This document shows positions 1 through 7,766 of a stretch of DNA of 64,000 nt, piece by piece; positions within the stretch are counted from its first letter, which is position 1, and each line of letters begins with the position of its first letter. This stretch comes from Mucilaginibacter glaciei. Lineage in GTDB: Bacteria > Bacteroidota > Bacteroidia > Sphingobacteriales > Sphingobacteriaceae. The notes under the pieces are model-generated. The model ran no database searches. It was not told the DNA's origin and saw nothing but the letters and a program-made list of their open reading frames with translations. The DNA lies in the NCBI RefSeq assembly GCF_014773245.1, contig NZ_JACWMX010000004.1, positions 464,189-528,188 of the forward strand, given 5' to 3'. The position numbers and the translations under genes were made by a program.

Positions 1-293
1 GCTTGCGCCAAACGCCCGAAATGGTGGTAAATACCGCCCTGCAGGAGGATGTAGACGCTATCGGTATTAGCATCCTTTCGGGCGCGCATATGACGGTTTT
101 CCCGAAGGTGATGAAGCTGATCAAAGAGAAAGGTATGGACGATGTGCTGCTTACCGGTGGGGGCATCATCCCTGCCGACGATATGGCCGAGCTAAAAAAG
201 ATAGGTGTGGGCGAGCTTTTCCCGCCGGGTACAAGTACGGCAGATATTGTGACTTATATTACCAACTGGGTGCACACCAATCGTAATTTCTAA
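1..293 (+). CDS. Cobalamin (B12)-binding domain protein, C-terminal part (methylmalonyl-CoA mutase type), cut by window edge
   Basis: The reading frame enters from the left edge. The first in-frame TTG at position 3 encodes Leu of the conserved GLRQTPE segment and is not a start. The visible 96 residues match the end of the B12-binding domain of methylmalonyl-CoA mutase: SILSGAHM, the TGGGIIP turn, then ELFPPGTS and a terminal helix. The domain holds cobalamin in lower-axial-base-off form for the succinyl-CoA/methylmalonyl-CoA rearrangement; the DxHxxG loop that supplies the axial histidine would lie outside the window. It could be a stand-alone small subunit of about 130 residues, common in this group, or the tail of a large mutase. 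The enoyl-CoA hydratase starts 14 nt downstream, fitting an acyl-CoA catabolism operon. Confidence 0.85.
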   Translation, partial: LRQTPEMVVNTALQEDVDAIGISILSGAHMTVFPKVMKLIKEKGMDDVLLTGGGIIPADDMAELKKIGVGELFPPGTSTADIVTYITNWVHTNRNF

Positions 294-307
294 AAAAACG
301 AACCGCT

Positions 308-1090
308 ATGGAGTTTGAAAATATTTTGGTTGAGGGTAAAGGCCGCATCCAATACATCACCATCAATCGCGAAAGCAAACTAAACGCGCTTAATAAATTG
401 ACCTTGTTGGAACTGCATGATGCATTCACTGCTGCGTTTGCAGATGATAAGGTTGGAGGAATTATTATTACCGGGGCCGGGACAAAGGCATTTGTGGCAG
501 GGGCTGATATAACTGAATTTGCCGAACTGGATGTTGCCGGCGGCGAAGCTTTATCACGCGAAGGGCATAACCAGGTTTTCGACCTGATAGCCAACAGTAG
601 CAAGCCGGTGATAGCAGCCATTAATGGTTTCGCATTGGGCGGCGGGTTAGAACTGGCTATGGCCTGCCATATCCGCATAGCATCTGATAATGCCAGAATG
701 GGCCTGCCCGAAGTTACTTTGGGCCTGATACCCGGCTATGGCGGCACACAACGTTTAACCCGGCTAATTGGCCGCGGCAAAGCGTTGGAAATGATCATGA
801 CAGCAGACATGGTAACTGCCGACCAAGCCCTGGCATCGGGCCTGGTGAACCATGTAACCACACCTGCCGATTTATTGCCCAAAGCAGAGGAACTCTTAAC
901 CAGAATATTAAGCCGTGCGCCGTTAGCCATAGCAGCCGCTATCCGCTGTGTAAATGATGCCGGGAGGGATGGGGTTAACGGTTTTGATACGGAGATAAAG
1001 GAATTTGGCGCCTGTTTCGGTACCGAAGATTTTAAGGAAGGTGTTGTCGCTTTTTTAGAAAAGCGGAAGGCTAACTTTACTGGCAATTAG
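308..1090 (+). CDS. Enoyl-CoA hydratase/isomerase family protein
   Basis: A 260-residue crotonase-fold protein, normal length for the family, expected to hydrate trans-2-enoyl-CoA to 3-hydroxyacyl-CoA in the cytosol. The oxyanion-hole segments are present: AGTKAFVAGADI near residues 57-68 and GFALGGGLELAMA near 106-118. The second catalytic region GLPEVTLGLIPGYGGTQRL (about residues 137-155) is intact. Both catalytic glutamates of true hydratases are visible (GGGLE and GLPEV), so hydratase activity is more likely than a pure isomerase or dehalogenase. It closely follows the B12-domain gene and is probably co-transcribed with it. The chain-length preference cannot be read from the sequence. 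Confidence 0.9.
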   Translation: MEFENILVEGKGRIQYITINRESKLNALNKLTLLELHDAFTAAFADDKVGGIIITGAGTKAFVAGADITEFAELDVAGGEALSREGHNQVFDLIANSSKPVIAAINGFALGGGLELAMACHIRIASDNARMGLPEVTLGLIPGYGGTQRLTRLIGRGKALEMIMTADMVTADQALASGLVNHVTTPADLLPKAEELLTRILSRAPLAIAAAIRCVNDAGRDGVNGFDTEIKEFGACFGTEDFKEGVVAFLEKRKANFTGN

Positions 1091-1134
1091 TAATAAAACA
1101 ACGCGATTGAATCTTTACTTACTCAATTCCGGCG

Positions 1135-1335
1135 AAAATAAGTACCCTCGTTGCTTCCCTGATTTTCATTAGCGTTTTAGCGAACGCACAAACAAACTAT
1201 CAAGATAAAGCGCAATTTTGTGTAGGCATAGATGCCGGGCTACCTACCGGGAAGGTAAATAACACCCAAACATTTATGCTGGGAAGCTTTGTGCAGCAGG
1301 TTATCGTAAGTGTCGGATTTGCTTATGGCTTTTAA
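1135..1335 (+). pseudogene. Decayed outer-membrane beta-barrel gene: signal peptide joined to the last strand
   Basis: An open frame runs from 1111 to a TAA at 1333-1335 but contains no ATG, GTG or TTG near its beginning. From 1135 it reads as a good signal peptide (KISTLVASLIFISVLANAQ), then about 30 residues (FCVGIDAGLPTGKV), then a terminal strand ending VIVSVGFAYGF with the C-terminal Phe typical of outer-membrane barrels. The body of the barrel is missing. I infer an internal in-frame deletion plus loss of the start codon. It accounts for most of the roughly 400-bp gap between the hydratase and the response regulator. Confidence 0.6.
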
Positions 1336-1500
1336 AAAGAATCTTGACCTGATACACAACGATCGCGAATAAAAGTCAATATTAACAGTATGCCTATTTG
1401 TATTGTGGATTTAATTGCCCACTTTTAAAAATAATTAGCCGATACGCCGTGTTTAACCTGTTTAAGTGCGATCACTACACCACAACCCAATACTACCGAT

Positions 1501-2910
1501 ATGAAAAAAATCCTCATCATTGATGACGAAGTTAACGTGGGTTTACTGTTGTCTAAATTTTTAACCCGGAATGGTTTTGAGGTAGATACAGCGGCTAACG
1601 GTGCCAATGGTATGGAATGCCTAAAAAATAAAGCTTATAATTTGGTGCTTTGCGATTTTAGGCTGGAAGATACCGACGGCCGCGAAATGCTAAAAAACAT
1701 CAAAGCTCTTTATCCAAAAACAGGCGTTATTATCATTACCGGCTATTCGGATATTAAAATGGCGGTCGAGCTCATCAAAATGGGGGCCTATGATTATATT
1801 ACGAAACCGCTTTACCCTGACGAGATCTTGAATACCATTACCAAGGCGATTGAAACGCAATATGCGTTACAGGAGCTCGCCAATGATTTCACCACACCCG
1901 ATAAACTGCAGAAAGATTCTAAAAAACAGATCTTATCGGGCGAGTTTGTGGTGGGTACAAGTAAGGCCTCAAAAGAATTATTAAAACAGATTGAACTGGT
2001 TGCACCAACCAATTACAGCGTGATCATACTGGGCGAAAGCGGTACAGGTAAAGAATCTGTTGCCAAAAGTATCCATTTAAACAGCCTGCGCGCCAACCAG
2101 CCCTTTATCGCTATGGATTGCGGGTCGTTAACCAAAGAGCTGGCAGCAAGCGAATTTTTCGGTCATGAAAAGGGCTCCTTTACCGGTGCCTTATACACCA
2201 AAATAGGCCACTTTGAAATGGCTAACGGCGGCACCTTATTTTTGGACGAGGTGGGCAACCTGTCGTACGAGATCCAGGCAGCGTTGTTGCGCACCGTGCA
2301 GGAGCGTAAGGTAAAGCGAATAGGCAGCACTAAAGAGATAGACCTGGATGTGCGCATCATTATTGCGACTAACGAAAACCTGCAGGACGGTATCAACAAA
2401 GGCCGTTTCCGGGAGGATCTTTATCACCGGTTTAACGAATTTAGCATTCATATGCCACCGCTGCGTGAGCGTGGCAATGATATTATGATGCTGGCCGAAC
2501 ATTTTTTAAATGTGGCTAACCATGAGCTCGACCGCAAGGTAACTTCTTTCTCACCCGAAGTGATCGAATGCTTTATGAACTATCGCTGGCAGGGCAATAT
2601 CCGCGAATTAAAGAATGTGGTGCGCCGCGCCACGTTGTTAACAGAAGGTAATGAGATCACGATGAAAACGTTGCCCCTTGAGATCTCGAATTTCAAGGTG
2701 TCTAATTACGATTCGCCAAATGCCACACAAACGCCGGTTGAACACAAAGAGCCAAAACACGATTTGAAGAATGCCGCGCTGGGTGCCGAGCATGAAACTA
2801 TTTTAAAAGTGTTGCGCGAAGTGAACTTTAATAAAACCAAAGCGGCTGAGATTTTAAATATCGACCGCAAAACGCTTTATAACAAAATGAAAGCTATCAA
2901 TTTAAAGTAG
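1501..2910 (+). CDS. Sigma-54-dependent response regulator, NtrC family
   Basis: A 469-residue regulator with three domains in order: receiver (about 1-115; acidic pair D8/D9, phospho-acceptor D52, K102), AAA+ ATPase (about 145-385) and a C-terminal Fis-type helix-turn-helix (about 425-469). The ATPase has Walker A GESGTGKE (178-185), the sigma-54 contact loop as GSFTGA (225-230, a common variant of GAFTGA), and a downstream ELKNVVRRA sensor segment. On phosphorylation it should oligomerise and open promoters bound by RpoN. No complete sensor kinase lies beside it; instead a 67-residue DHp-like protein follows after 1 nt. The regulon cannot be deduced from this window. Confidence 0.93.
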   Translation: MKKILIIDDEVNVGLLLSKFLTRNGFEVDTAANGANGMECLKNKAYNLVLCDFRLEDTDGREMLKNIKALYPKTGVIIITGYSDIKMAVELIKMGAYDYITKPLYPDEILNTITKAIETQYALQELANDFTTPDKLQKDSKKQILSGEFVVGTSKASKELLKQIELVAPTNYSVIILGESGTGKESVAKSIHLNSLRANQPFIAMDCGSLTKELAASEFFGHEKGSFTGALYTKIGHFEMANGGTLFLDEVGNLSYEIQAALLRTVQERKVKRIGSTKEIDLDVRIIIATNENLQDGINKGRFREDLYHRFNEFSIHMPPLRERGNDIMMLAEHFLNVANHELDRKVTSFSPEVIECFMNYRWQGNIRELKNVVRRATLLTEGNEITMKTLPLEISNFKVSNYDSPNATQTPVEHKEPKHDLKNAALGAEHETILKVLREVNFNKTKAAEILNIDRKTLYNKMKAINLK

Positions 2911-2911
2911 C

Positions 2912-3115
2912 ATGGATAACGAGCCGAAGCCAGTGAACGGCGAAGTGTTTAGCATATTAAAACACGATGTTAAAAACCAACTGAGCAATATACAGCTGGC
3001 ATTAGAAGGGTTAAAATACGAGGTGGAAGATAAGGATGCGGATGTAAAACTTTATCTGGATAGTATTACACAATCGGCCAAAAAGATAGACGACTTGCTC
3101 AATAATATTCAATAG
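2912..3115 (+). CDS. DHp-only microprotein, putative phosphotransfer or dimerisation partner of the NtrC regulator
   Basis: A 67-residue protein starting 1 nt after the NtrC-type gene, so almost certainly co-transcribed. Residues 12-32 contain KHDVKNQLSNIQLALEGL with His18, which resembles the phospho-acceptor helix of histidine kinases and Spo0B-type phosphotransferases (H-D/E-x-x-N). A second predicted helix (about 45-66) would complete a two-helix hairpin. There is no ATPase domain, sensor or membrane segment. The family resemblance is by motif only. I infer either a phosphorelay intermediate for the adjacent regulator or a regulator dimer module. It is not a truncated kinase by obvious decay: the gene is compact and is followed by a terminator. 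Confidence 0.6.
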   Translation: MDNEPKPVNGEVFSILKHDVKNQLSNIQLALEGLKYEVEDKDADVKLYLDSITQSAKKIDDLLNNIQ

Positions 3116-3130
3116 CTTTACCAATAGATT

Positions 3131-3158
3131 AAACACTAAAACTTTTTAGTGTTTTTTT
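3131..3158 (+). terminator. Rho-independent terminator after the NtrC/DHp operon
   Basis: The inverted repeat AAACACTAAAA / TTTTAGTGTTT is followed by a run of T, 16 nt after the DHp-like gene's stop codon. It separates this operon from the AI-2E transporter gene. Confidence 0.75.
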
Positions 3159-3196
3159 GTTTATAACACAATTATAAATGCTTTTCGCGGGGAATA

Positions 3197-4240
3197 ATGT
3201 CCATTTTTAACTATAAACAGCGCAATAATATTATACTGGTCAGCATTGTTGTGCTGGGCTGTTTTCTGCTGTACGCGTTAAGTGAACTGTTCAGTTCTAT
3301 ACTGGGAGCAATAGTGCTGTTCACCATCTTCAGGCCGTTCTTTTTGTACATGGTTGAGGGGCGCAACCTCAACCGCACCTTTGCGGCACTCATCATCATA
3401 TTTATTTCGCTTATCGTTATTGTAATACCATTCCTTTCGTTAAGCATCATGGTGATCGGTAAAATAGGCAGCATCAACCGCGATTCTATCCCTATAGACC
3501 AGTGGTCGCAAAAAATAGATGCCTTTGCGGCAACTAATTTAAACCAGCCCCATCTTGCCGAAAACACCATTCAAAAATTAGGGGCCTACGCGGCAGATCT
3601 TTTCCCTTCGCTTATCAGCAGCGCGGCAAACATCATACTGGTTTTGCTGGTGATGTACTTTTTACTCTACTTCATGTTTGTGCAAATGCGCGAATTTGAA
3701 ATGGGGCTTTTAAAGTATGCCCCCTTCAGAGAGCAGCATGCGCTTAAATTTGCGGTCGAGCTGCGCAACTCCACCTACTCCAATGTTTTAGGGCAGGGGG
3801 TAATAGCGGTTACGCAGGGCGTGTTGCTGGCCAACGGGTTTTGGATCTTCGGTATCCCCGACCCTGTATTCTGGGGCGTAATAGGGGCCTTTATCTCATT
3901 TTTGCCGGTGGTGGGTGCGCCTACTTTGTGTATCCCGGCCAGTGTTATTTTATTTGCCGGGGGGCACAATGTAAAAGGTGTATTGCTGCTGGCCTACGGG
4001 CTGCTGTTTATTGGCAATGTTGATAATGTGCTGCGTATGGTGATCAACAAGCGCGTTGGCAATACCCATCCCATCATTTCCGTTATTGGCGTGTTTATAG
4101 GGTTGCCTCTTTTTGGCATACTTGGCCTGGTTTTTGGGCCGGTGTTGTTATCATATTTCTTATTGTTGTTAGAGATCTATGAAACCAACCGCATGGCGGC
4201 CGACAGGCTGGAGCGTATTCGCAGCCCCGACCAATTGTAA
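3197..4240 (+). CDS. AI-2E family transporter (PerM/TqsA-like exporter)
   Basis: A 347-residue polytopic inner-membrane protein of the AI-2 exporter superfamily (PF01594). Paired N-terminal helices are followed by a soluble segment (about 85-140) and then the conserved C-terminal helices carrying PDPVFWGVIGAFISFLPVVG and HPIISVIGVFIGLPLFGILG, the hallmark segments of the family. Members export autoinducer-2 or act as Na+/H+ antiporters, so the substrate is undetermined here. The ATG at 3197 gives normal family length. It stands as a single gene behind a terminator. Confidence 0.88.
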   Translation: MSIFNYKQRNNIILVSIVVLGCFLLYALSELFSSILGAIVLFTIFRPFFLYMVEGRNLNRTFAALIIIFISLIVIVIPFLSLSIMVIGKIGSINRDSIPIDQWSQKIDAFAATNLNQPHLAENTIQKLGAYAADLFPSLISSAANIILVLLVMYFLLYFMFVQMREFEMGLLKYAPFREQHALKFAVELRNSTYSNVLGQGVIAVTQGVLLANGFWIFGIPDPVFWGVIGAFISFLPVVGAPTLCIPASVILFAGGHNVKGVLLLAYGLLFIGNVDNVLRMVINKRVGNTHPIISVIGVFIGLPLFGILGLVFGPVLLSYFLLLLEIYETNRMAADRLERIRSPDQL

Positions 4241-4342
4241 CGATGAATTGATAATAGATTTATAATTGCTGTAAAGCAGCGGCTTTATAAAATTTATTTA
4301 ATAATTAATAAAACAAATATTCAACTAAAAAATTAATACAAT

Positions 4343-4609
4343 ATGAACGATAACACAAAAGTAATTGTTGCCCTGCTTGCAGGTGTGGCAGCAGGAGCAG
4401 CATTAGGGATCTTATTTGCACCCGAAAGCGGAAATGAAACTCGTGATAAACTTACAGATTCATTAAAAACGCTAACCGACTCTATCAAAGAAACGGCGGC
4501 TAAAGAGTTAGAAAATTTAGTTGGATTGAAAGATAAGGTAGTTGAAAATATTAAAACTAAAGTAAAAGGCACTGAAGAAGAATATCAGGACGACCTGGAG
4601 CACGCATAA
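4343..4609 (+). CDS. YtxH domain-containing protein
   Basis: An 88-residue protein with one N-terminal hydrophobic glycine/alanine-rich segment (VIVALLAGVAAGAALGILFAPE) followed by an amphipathic, charged helix region. The GILFAPESG junction is the hallmark of YtxH proteins, small membrane-anchored stress-associated proteins of unknown biochemistry. It is the first gene of a three-gene set (YtxH, holin-like, unknown) at 4343-5480, ending at a strong hairpin. The upstream 100 bp is very A+T-rich and probably holds the promoter. Confidence 0.85.
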   Translation: MNDNTKVIVALLAGVAAGAALGILFAPESGNETRDKLTDSLKTLTDSIKETAAKELENLVGLKDKVVENIKTKVKGTEEEYQDDLEHA

Positions 4610-4653
4610 TTAAATTGTAGCGGCTAATTAAGGCCGCTGTATTACACCCTTTT

Positions 4654-4992
4654 ATGGAACCAAAAAAAGAAACGGCCCGGCCGATCATCGAACAGTTGCA
4701 CGAATACGTAGAAACACGTGCTAAACTGTTGAAATTAGAAGTGATTGATCGCAGTACAAATGTCATTGCAGGAATTGTAGTTGATTTGGTGATGATCATC
4801 ATGTTTATTTTAACTTTTCTGTTTGCCAGTTTTACACTCGCCCTTTTCCTGGGTGATGTTCTTGGGGCAAACTGGAAAGGCTTTGGTTCTGTCGCCATCC
4901 TTTACCTGCTTATTGCTGTGATTGTGATAATAGCACGTAAACCGGTGCAAAGGCCGCTTGTTAATATTTTGGTAAGAAAGCTATTTAACTAA
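4654..4992 (+). CDS. Phage holin family protein (Holin-X / superfamily III-like), host-encoded
   Basis: A 112-residue membrane protein: an N-terminal amphipathic helix (EQLHEYVETRAKLLKLEVID), then two hydrophobic helices (about 45-70 and 83-103) and a basic tail. The layout matches the PF07332-type putative holin family, which in Bacteroidota is usually a chromosomal envelope protein and not part of a phage. No phage genes are nearby. It lies 44 nt after the YtxH gene and 2 nt before the next gene, so a stress or envelope operon is likely. Confidence 0.75.
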   Translation: MEPKKETARPIIEQLHEYVETRAKLLKLEVIDRSTNVIAGIVVDLVMIIMFILTFLFASFTLALFLGDVLGANWKGFGSVAILYLLIAVIVIIARKPVQRPLVNILVRKLFN

Positions 4993-4994
4993 CT

Positions 4995-5480
4995 ATGGAA
5001 ACCCCAATAAATAATATACACGATCTGAAGTTAGAGATAGCAAGGTTAAAAAACCTTGAGATTGATCAGTCGGTAGCCTTAAAGGCTCGTTTTAATAGTC
5101 CCGCGGCTTTATTTTCAAGTGTGGTATCTATTTTTCCTAAATCTCCAACGGTTGATGGTGTTAAAGCCGCCAGCTTTTTTGACCAGGATTTTTTAGGATT
5201 AATATCGAGGATAGCGCTACCGTTAACTCTGAATAAAACCATCTTTAAAAACTCCAACTTTATCGTTAAGACCGTGGTAAGCCTGCTATCGCAAAAAGCG
5301 TCACATTATATTAGTGAAGATGCTGTAGGTGGTATCTGGAGCAAAGCCAAGGGGCTTTTTGAAAAGTTTACCAAGAAGAAGCATGATCATGATAAGGAGG
5401 TGTTACCTGCCTATAAAAAATATTATAAAGGCGATGAATTGGTGAGCCGACCATCGGAGGGTGAAGCCTACGCGGGATAA
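4995..5480 (+). CDS. Conserved protein of unknown function, third gene of the YtxH/holin-like operon
   Basis: A 161-residue protein beginning 2 nt after the holin-like gene. It has a charged N-terminal helix (DLKLEIARLKNLEIDQSVALKARF), a moderately hydrophobic middle (about 35-100) and a Lys-rich C-terminal part around KFTKKKHDHDKE. I do not recognise a named domain. The fixed order YtxH, holin-like, this protein suggests a shared membrane-stress role. The gene ends 41 nt before a strong terminator hairpin. Confidence 0.7.
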   Translation: METPINNIHDLKLEIARLKNLEIDQSVALKARFNSPAALFSSVVSIFPKSPTVDGVKAASFFDQDFLGLISRIALPLTLNKTIFKNSNFIVKTVVSLLSQKASHYISEDAVGGIWSKAKGLFEKFTKKKHDHDKEVLPAYKKYYKGDELVSRPSEGEAYAG

Positions 5481-5520
5481 TATTTATAAAGAGACCGGTC
5501 CTGTTGTAAAACACGATCTT

Positions 5521-5556
5521 AAAGGGATAAACTGCTATAGTTTATCCCTTTTGCGT
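5521..5556 (+). terminator. Terminator of the YtxH/holin-like operon
   Basis: A perfect 12-bp stem AAAGGGATAAAC / GTTTATCCCTTT has a 7-nt loop and ends in T's. It lies inside the longest possible reading frame of the next gene, which is strong evidence that trmB starts downstream of it. Confidence 0.8.
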
Positions 5557-5580
5557 ATTTTCGCATTTTATTTTTTAATT

Positions 5581-6231
5581 GTGGGAAAAGACAAATTAAA
5601 ACGCTTTGCCGAAATAGACACTTTCAGCAACGTTTTCCAGATGGATGGTGGTAAACCTTTAAAGGGCAAATGGGCTACCGGTTTTTTTAATAATACCAAC
5701 CCGGTTGTGGTGGAGCTGGCTTGCGGTAAAGGCGAGTACACCGTAAACCTGGCGCAGATGTTCCCGGATAAAAATTTTATCGGTGTTGATTATAAGGGAA
5801 ACCGCATTTGGCGCGGTGCAAAAACAGCTATCGAAGAGGGGGTTGCCAACGTAGCCTTCCTGCGCATCCAAATAGAGAACCTCATTGACTACTTTGTGGA
5901 GAACGAGGTAGACGAGATCTGGATAACCTTCCCCGACCCGCAACCGCAGATCAGCCGTGAAAAGAAGCGGTTAACATCAGACAGGTTCCTGAATATGTAC
6001 CGCCAGATTTTGAGGCCCGGCGGTTTCATGAACTTGAAAACAGACAACGACGGTTTTTATGCCTTCACGGTTGAGCAAACCGAAAAGTTAAACCTGCCGG
6101 TACACGTTAAAACCGAAGATCTGTATCATTCCGAATTTGCGGATGAGGTGCTATCTATCAAAACTTATTACGAAAAGAAATACCTGGCGCACAACAAAAA
6201 TATTAACTACATCAAATTTTCGTTCGAGTAA
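5581..6231 (+). CDS. trmB: tRNA (guanine-N7-)-methyltransferase TrmB
   Basis: With the GTG start at 5581 the protein has 216 residues, normal for TrmB, and begins GKDKLKRFAEI. A longer in-frame extension to 5461 would overlap the previous gene and read through a strong terminator, so I reject it. The enzyme methylates N7 of G46 in tRNA using S-adenosylmethionine. Visible motifs are VELACGKGEYT (SAM-binding motif I), FIGVDYKGNRIWRGA (motif II), and EIWITFPDPQPQ, the TrmB-specific FPDPW-like segment with Gln-Pro-Gln here. The ATL-like gene follows within a few bases, so the two are probably co-transcribed. Confidence 0.9.
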   Translation: MGKDKLKRFAEIDTFSNVFQMDGGKPLKGKWATGFFNNTNPVVVELACGKGEYTVNLAQMFPDKNFIGVDYKGNRIWRGAKTAIEEGVANVAFLRIQIENLIDYFVENEVDEIWITFPDPQPQISREKKRLTSDRFLNMYRQILRPGGFMNLKTDNDGFYAFTVEQTEKLNLPVHVKTEDLYHSEFADEVLSIKTYYEKKYLAHNKNINYIKFSFE

Positions 6232-6234
6232 TTG

Positions 6235-6564
6235 ATGAGCAAGAGCACCTTTTATGACGATGTTTACCAGGTGGTAAGGCTTATCCCGGCCGGGAGGGTA
6301 ACATCGTATGGTGCCATTGCCGAGTACCTGGGCACAAAGGGATCATCGCGCATGGTAGGTTATGCCATGCAGGCCTGCGGCACAGCCAACCCGCCGGTGC
6401 CTGCCTACCGGGTGGTGAACCGTAACGGGTTGTTAAGTGGTAAGTTCCATTTTGGCGGCGATACGATGGCGCAACTTTTAGCCAGCGAGGGTGTTGAAGT
6501 TAAAGACGACCAGGTGCAAAATTTTAAACAGTTGTTTTGGAACCCTTCATCCGAGCTGCTGTAA
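6235..6564 (+). CDS. Alkyltransferase-like (ATL/MGMT-family) DNA-binding protein lacking the catalytic Cys
   Basis: A 109-residue protein matching only the DNA-binding domain of O6-alkylguanine-DNA alkyltransferase: VYQVVRLIPAGRVTSYGAIA, then the winged-helix GSSRMVGYAMQ. Where MGMT has PCHRV, this protein has PAYRV, so both the acceptor Cys and the adjacent His are replaced. ATL proteins bind O6-alkylguanine and flag it for nucleotide excision repair without repairing it. The usual ATL substitution at the Cys position is Trp, so Ala is notable. An ATG at 6235 follows a TTG that directly abuts the trmB stop. The last 41 bp overlap a convergent gene. Confidence 0.85.
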   Translation: MSKSTFYDDVYQVVRLIPAGRVTSYGAIAEYLGTKGSSRMVGYAMQACGTANPPVPAYRVVNRNGLLSGKFHFGGDTMAQLLASEGVEVKDDQVQNFKQLFWNPSSELL

Positions 6565-6919
6565 GACGTGAAGTGGCAATCTCATTGTAGTCCGAAAAAA
6601 TAAAGATAATCAATATCGCTACCCCTAGGCCTAAAATAAAGGGCTTATCGCGTTCATCATAGGCGAAATAGGTAAATGCTAATATCACCAGGCCAGCACC
6701 AACCGCCAGTTCGATATAGCCGTGGATCTTAAAAGAAATAAATTTAAAGATGCCCGAGGTATAATCGGTGGTTGCTGTCAATAGCAGGTGTATAAAACCT
6801 AAAGCGTAAACATAGCCGGCAATTTCATTAGGGATAACAAACAAAGTAGGCGATGCCCAAAGGAATACGACCAGCAGGTAATCTAAAATGCCGTGCATGG
6901 CAGGCGTAATAATTTTCAT
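6524..6919 (-). CDS. Small four-helix membrane protein (SPW-repeat-like)
   Basis: A 131-residue protein with four predicted transmembrane helices arranged as two hydrophobic hairpins. Each hairpin carries a similar motif (MHGILDYLLVVFLWASP and IHGYIELAVGAGLVILAF), giving the internal duplication typical of SPW-repeat proteins. The function of this family is unknown. The gene is convergent with the ATL-like gene and overlaps it by 41 bp, which is unusual but both frames look real. Confidence 0.65.
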   Translation of the reverse strand: MKIITPAMHGILDYLLVVFLWASPTLFVIPNEIAGYVYALGFIHLLLTATTDYTSGIFKFISFKIHGYIELAVGAGLVILAFTYFAYDERDKPFILGLGVAILIIFIFSDYNEIATSRLTAARMKGSKTTV

Positions 6920-7029
6920 TGTAATAAGGGTTGTTTTGCTAAGTACGTAATATACCGGGAATAAATTTTCAGTTATTTAAACTATTATGCTGATTGATAA
7001 GATAGTCGAGATGCCAATTAAAAATTAAG

Positions 7030-7320
7030 ATGAAAAAACTAATTTTTTTTCTAATCGCGTTATCAGTGATTTTAAATTTCTATTATTTAATAGTATGGGT
7101 TTACGCTTATAATTCAAGTTATAATCAAAAATCCAGGCAAGAAAAGTTTGTTGCATTTTTTCCAAATTTCGTTAATCTTTCAGCAATTAACCTTATCTGT
7201 TTAATATTAACGATCCTATCGATTGGTGCGTTACTTAAATTTAAACTATTAAAATATTTCTATGTCATAATACTCATTCAGCTTATATCTATGTTTGGTT
7301 TAATTTGGCAATATCTCTAA
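7030..7320 (+). CDS. Small A+T-rich hypothetical membrane protein
   Basis: A 96-residue protein with three predicted transmembrane helices (about 4-26, 50-70 and 75-94). The coding region is visibly richer in A+T than its neighbours, with codons such as TTA, ATT and AAA dominating, which may mark recent acquisition or weak expression. I do not recognise a family. The ATG at 7030 follows an A-rich stretch. Nothing adjacent suggests a role. Confidence 0.5.
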   Translation: MKKLIFFLIALSVILNFYYLIVWVYAYNSSYNQKSRQEKFVAFFPNFVNLSAINLICLILTILSIGALLKFKLLKYFYVIILIQLISMFGLIWQYL

Positions 7321-7408
7321 TCAAAAACAGGAAAGAAATATCGACAGGCATTAGTTATTGCTTGGCGGTTTGGTTTGTTCCGGTCGTTTGCCGGCATCTT
7401 TAATAAAA

Positions 7409-7766
7409 TCAGCAAATCTGCAGCAGCTCCATCCGGTTACCAAAGGGGTCGATAAAGGCAAACCGCTTACGCCCCGGGATAACCGGTTCATCTAAAATTT
7501 CAAGGTTGTTGCAGGTGTTTTAAAGCGGCATCGGCATCGGTTACCTCTAAGGCTGTATGGCGGATAGAACGCGGCAGTGCCTCCTCAACTCCGATATGTA
7601 ATTGCACGTTACCGATGTTAAGCCAGTAACCCGGCGAAGAGAAAAGATGGTCGGGGCGGTCTATCAGTTCCAGGCCTATAACTTTTGTGTAAAAATCCTT
7701 GGCTTCGTCGAGCCTTTCGGGCGGTACACAAATATGAAAATGGTCCAGTCGTTTAAACGTTATCAT
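7409..7766 (-). pseudogene. VOC/glyoxalase-family protein gene, disrupted by a single frameshift near its 3' end
   Basis: From the ATG at 7766 the frame reads as a vicinal-oxygen-chelate domain (FKRLDHFHICVPPERLDEAKDF) with a metal-ligand His early on and LHIGVE later, but it stops at 7500-7502 after HLQQP. In the neighbouring frame the expected family ending continues without a stop to 7409-7411: NLEILDEPVIPGRKRFAFID, followed by PFGNRMELLQ. A one-base change near 7503-7515 joins the two parts into a protein of about 118 residues, the family's usual size. It is either a recent pseudogene or a sequencing/assembly error. The start overlaps the upstream VOC gene by 14 bp. Confidence 0.75.

Noticed and set aside
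4654..4992. Holin-like gene as evidence of a prophage
   Set aside because: No other phage gene is nearby, and the YtxH/holin-like/unknown trio is a normal chromosomal set in Bacteroidota.
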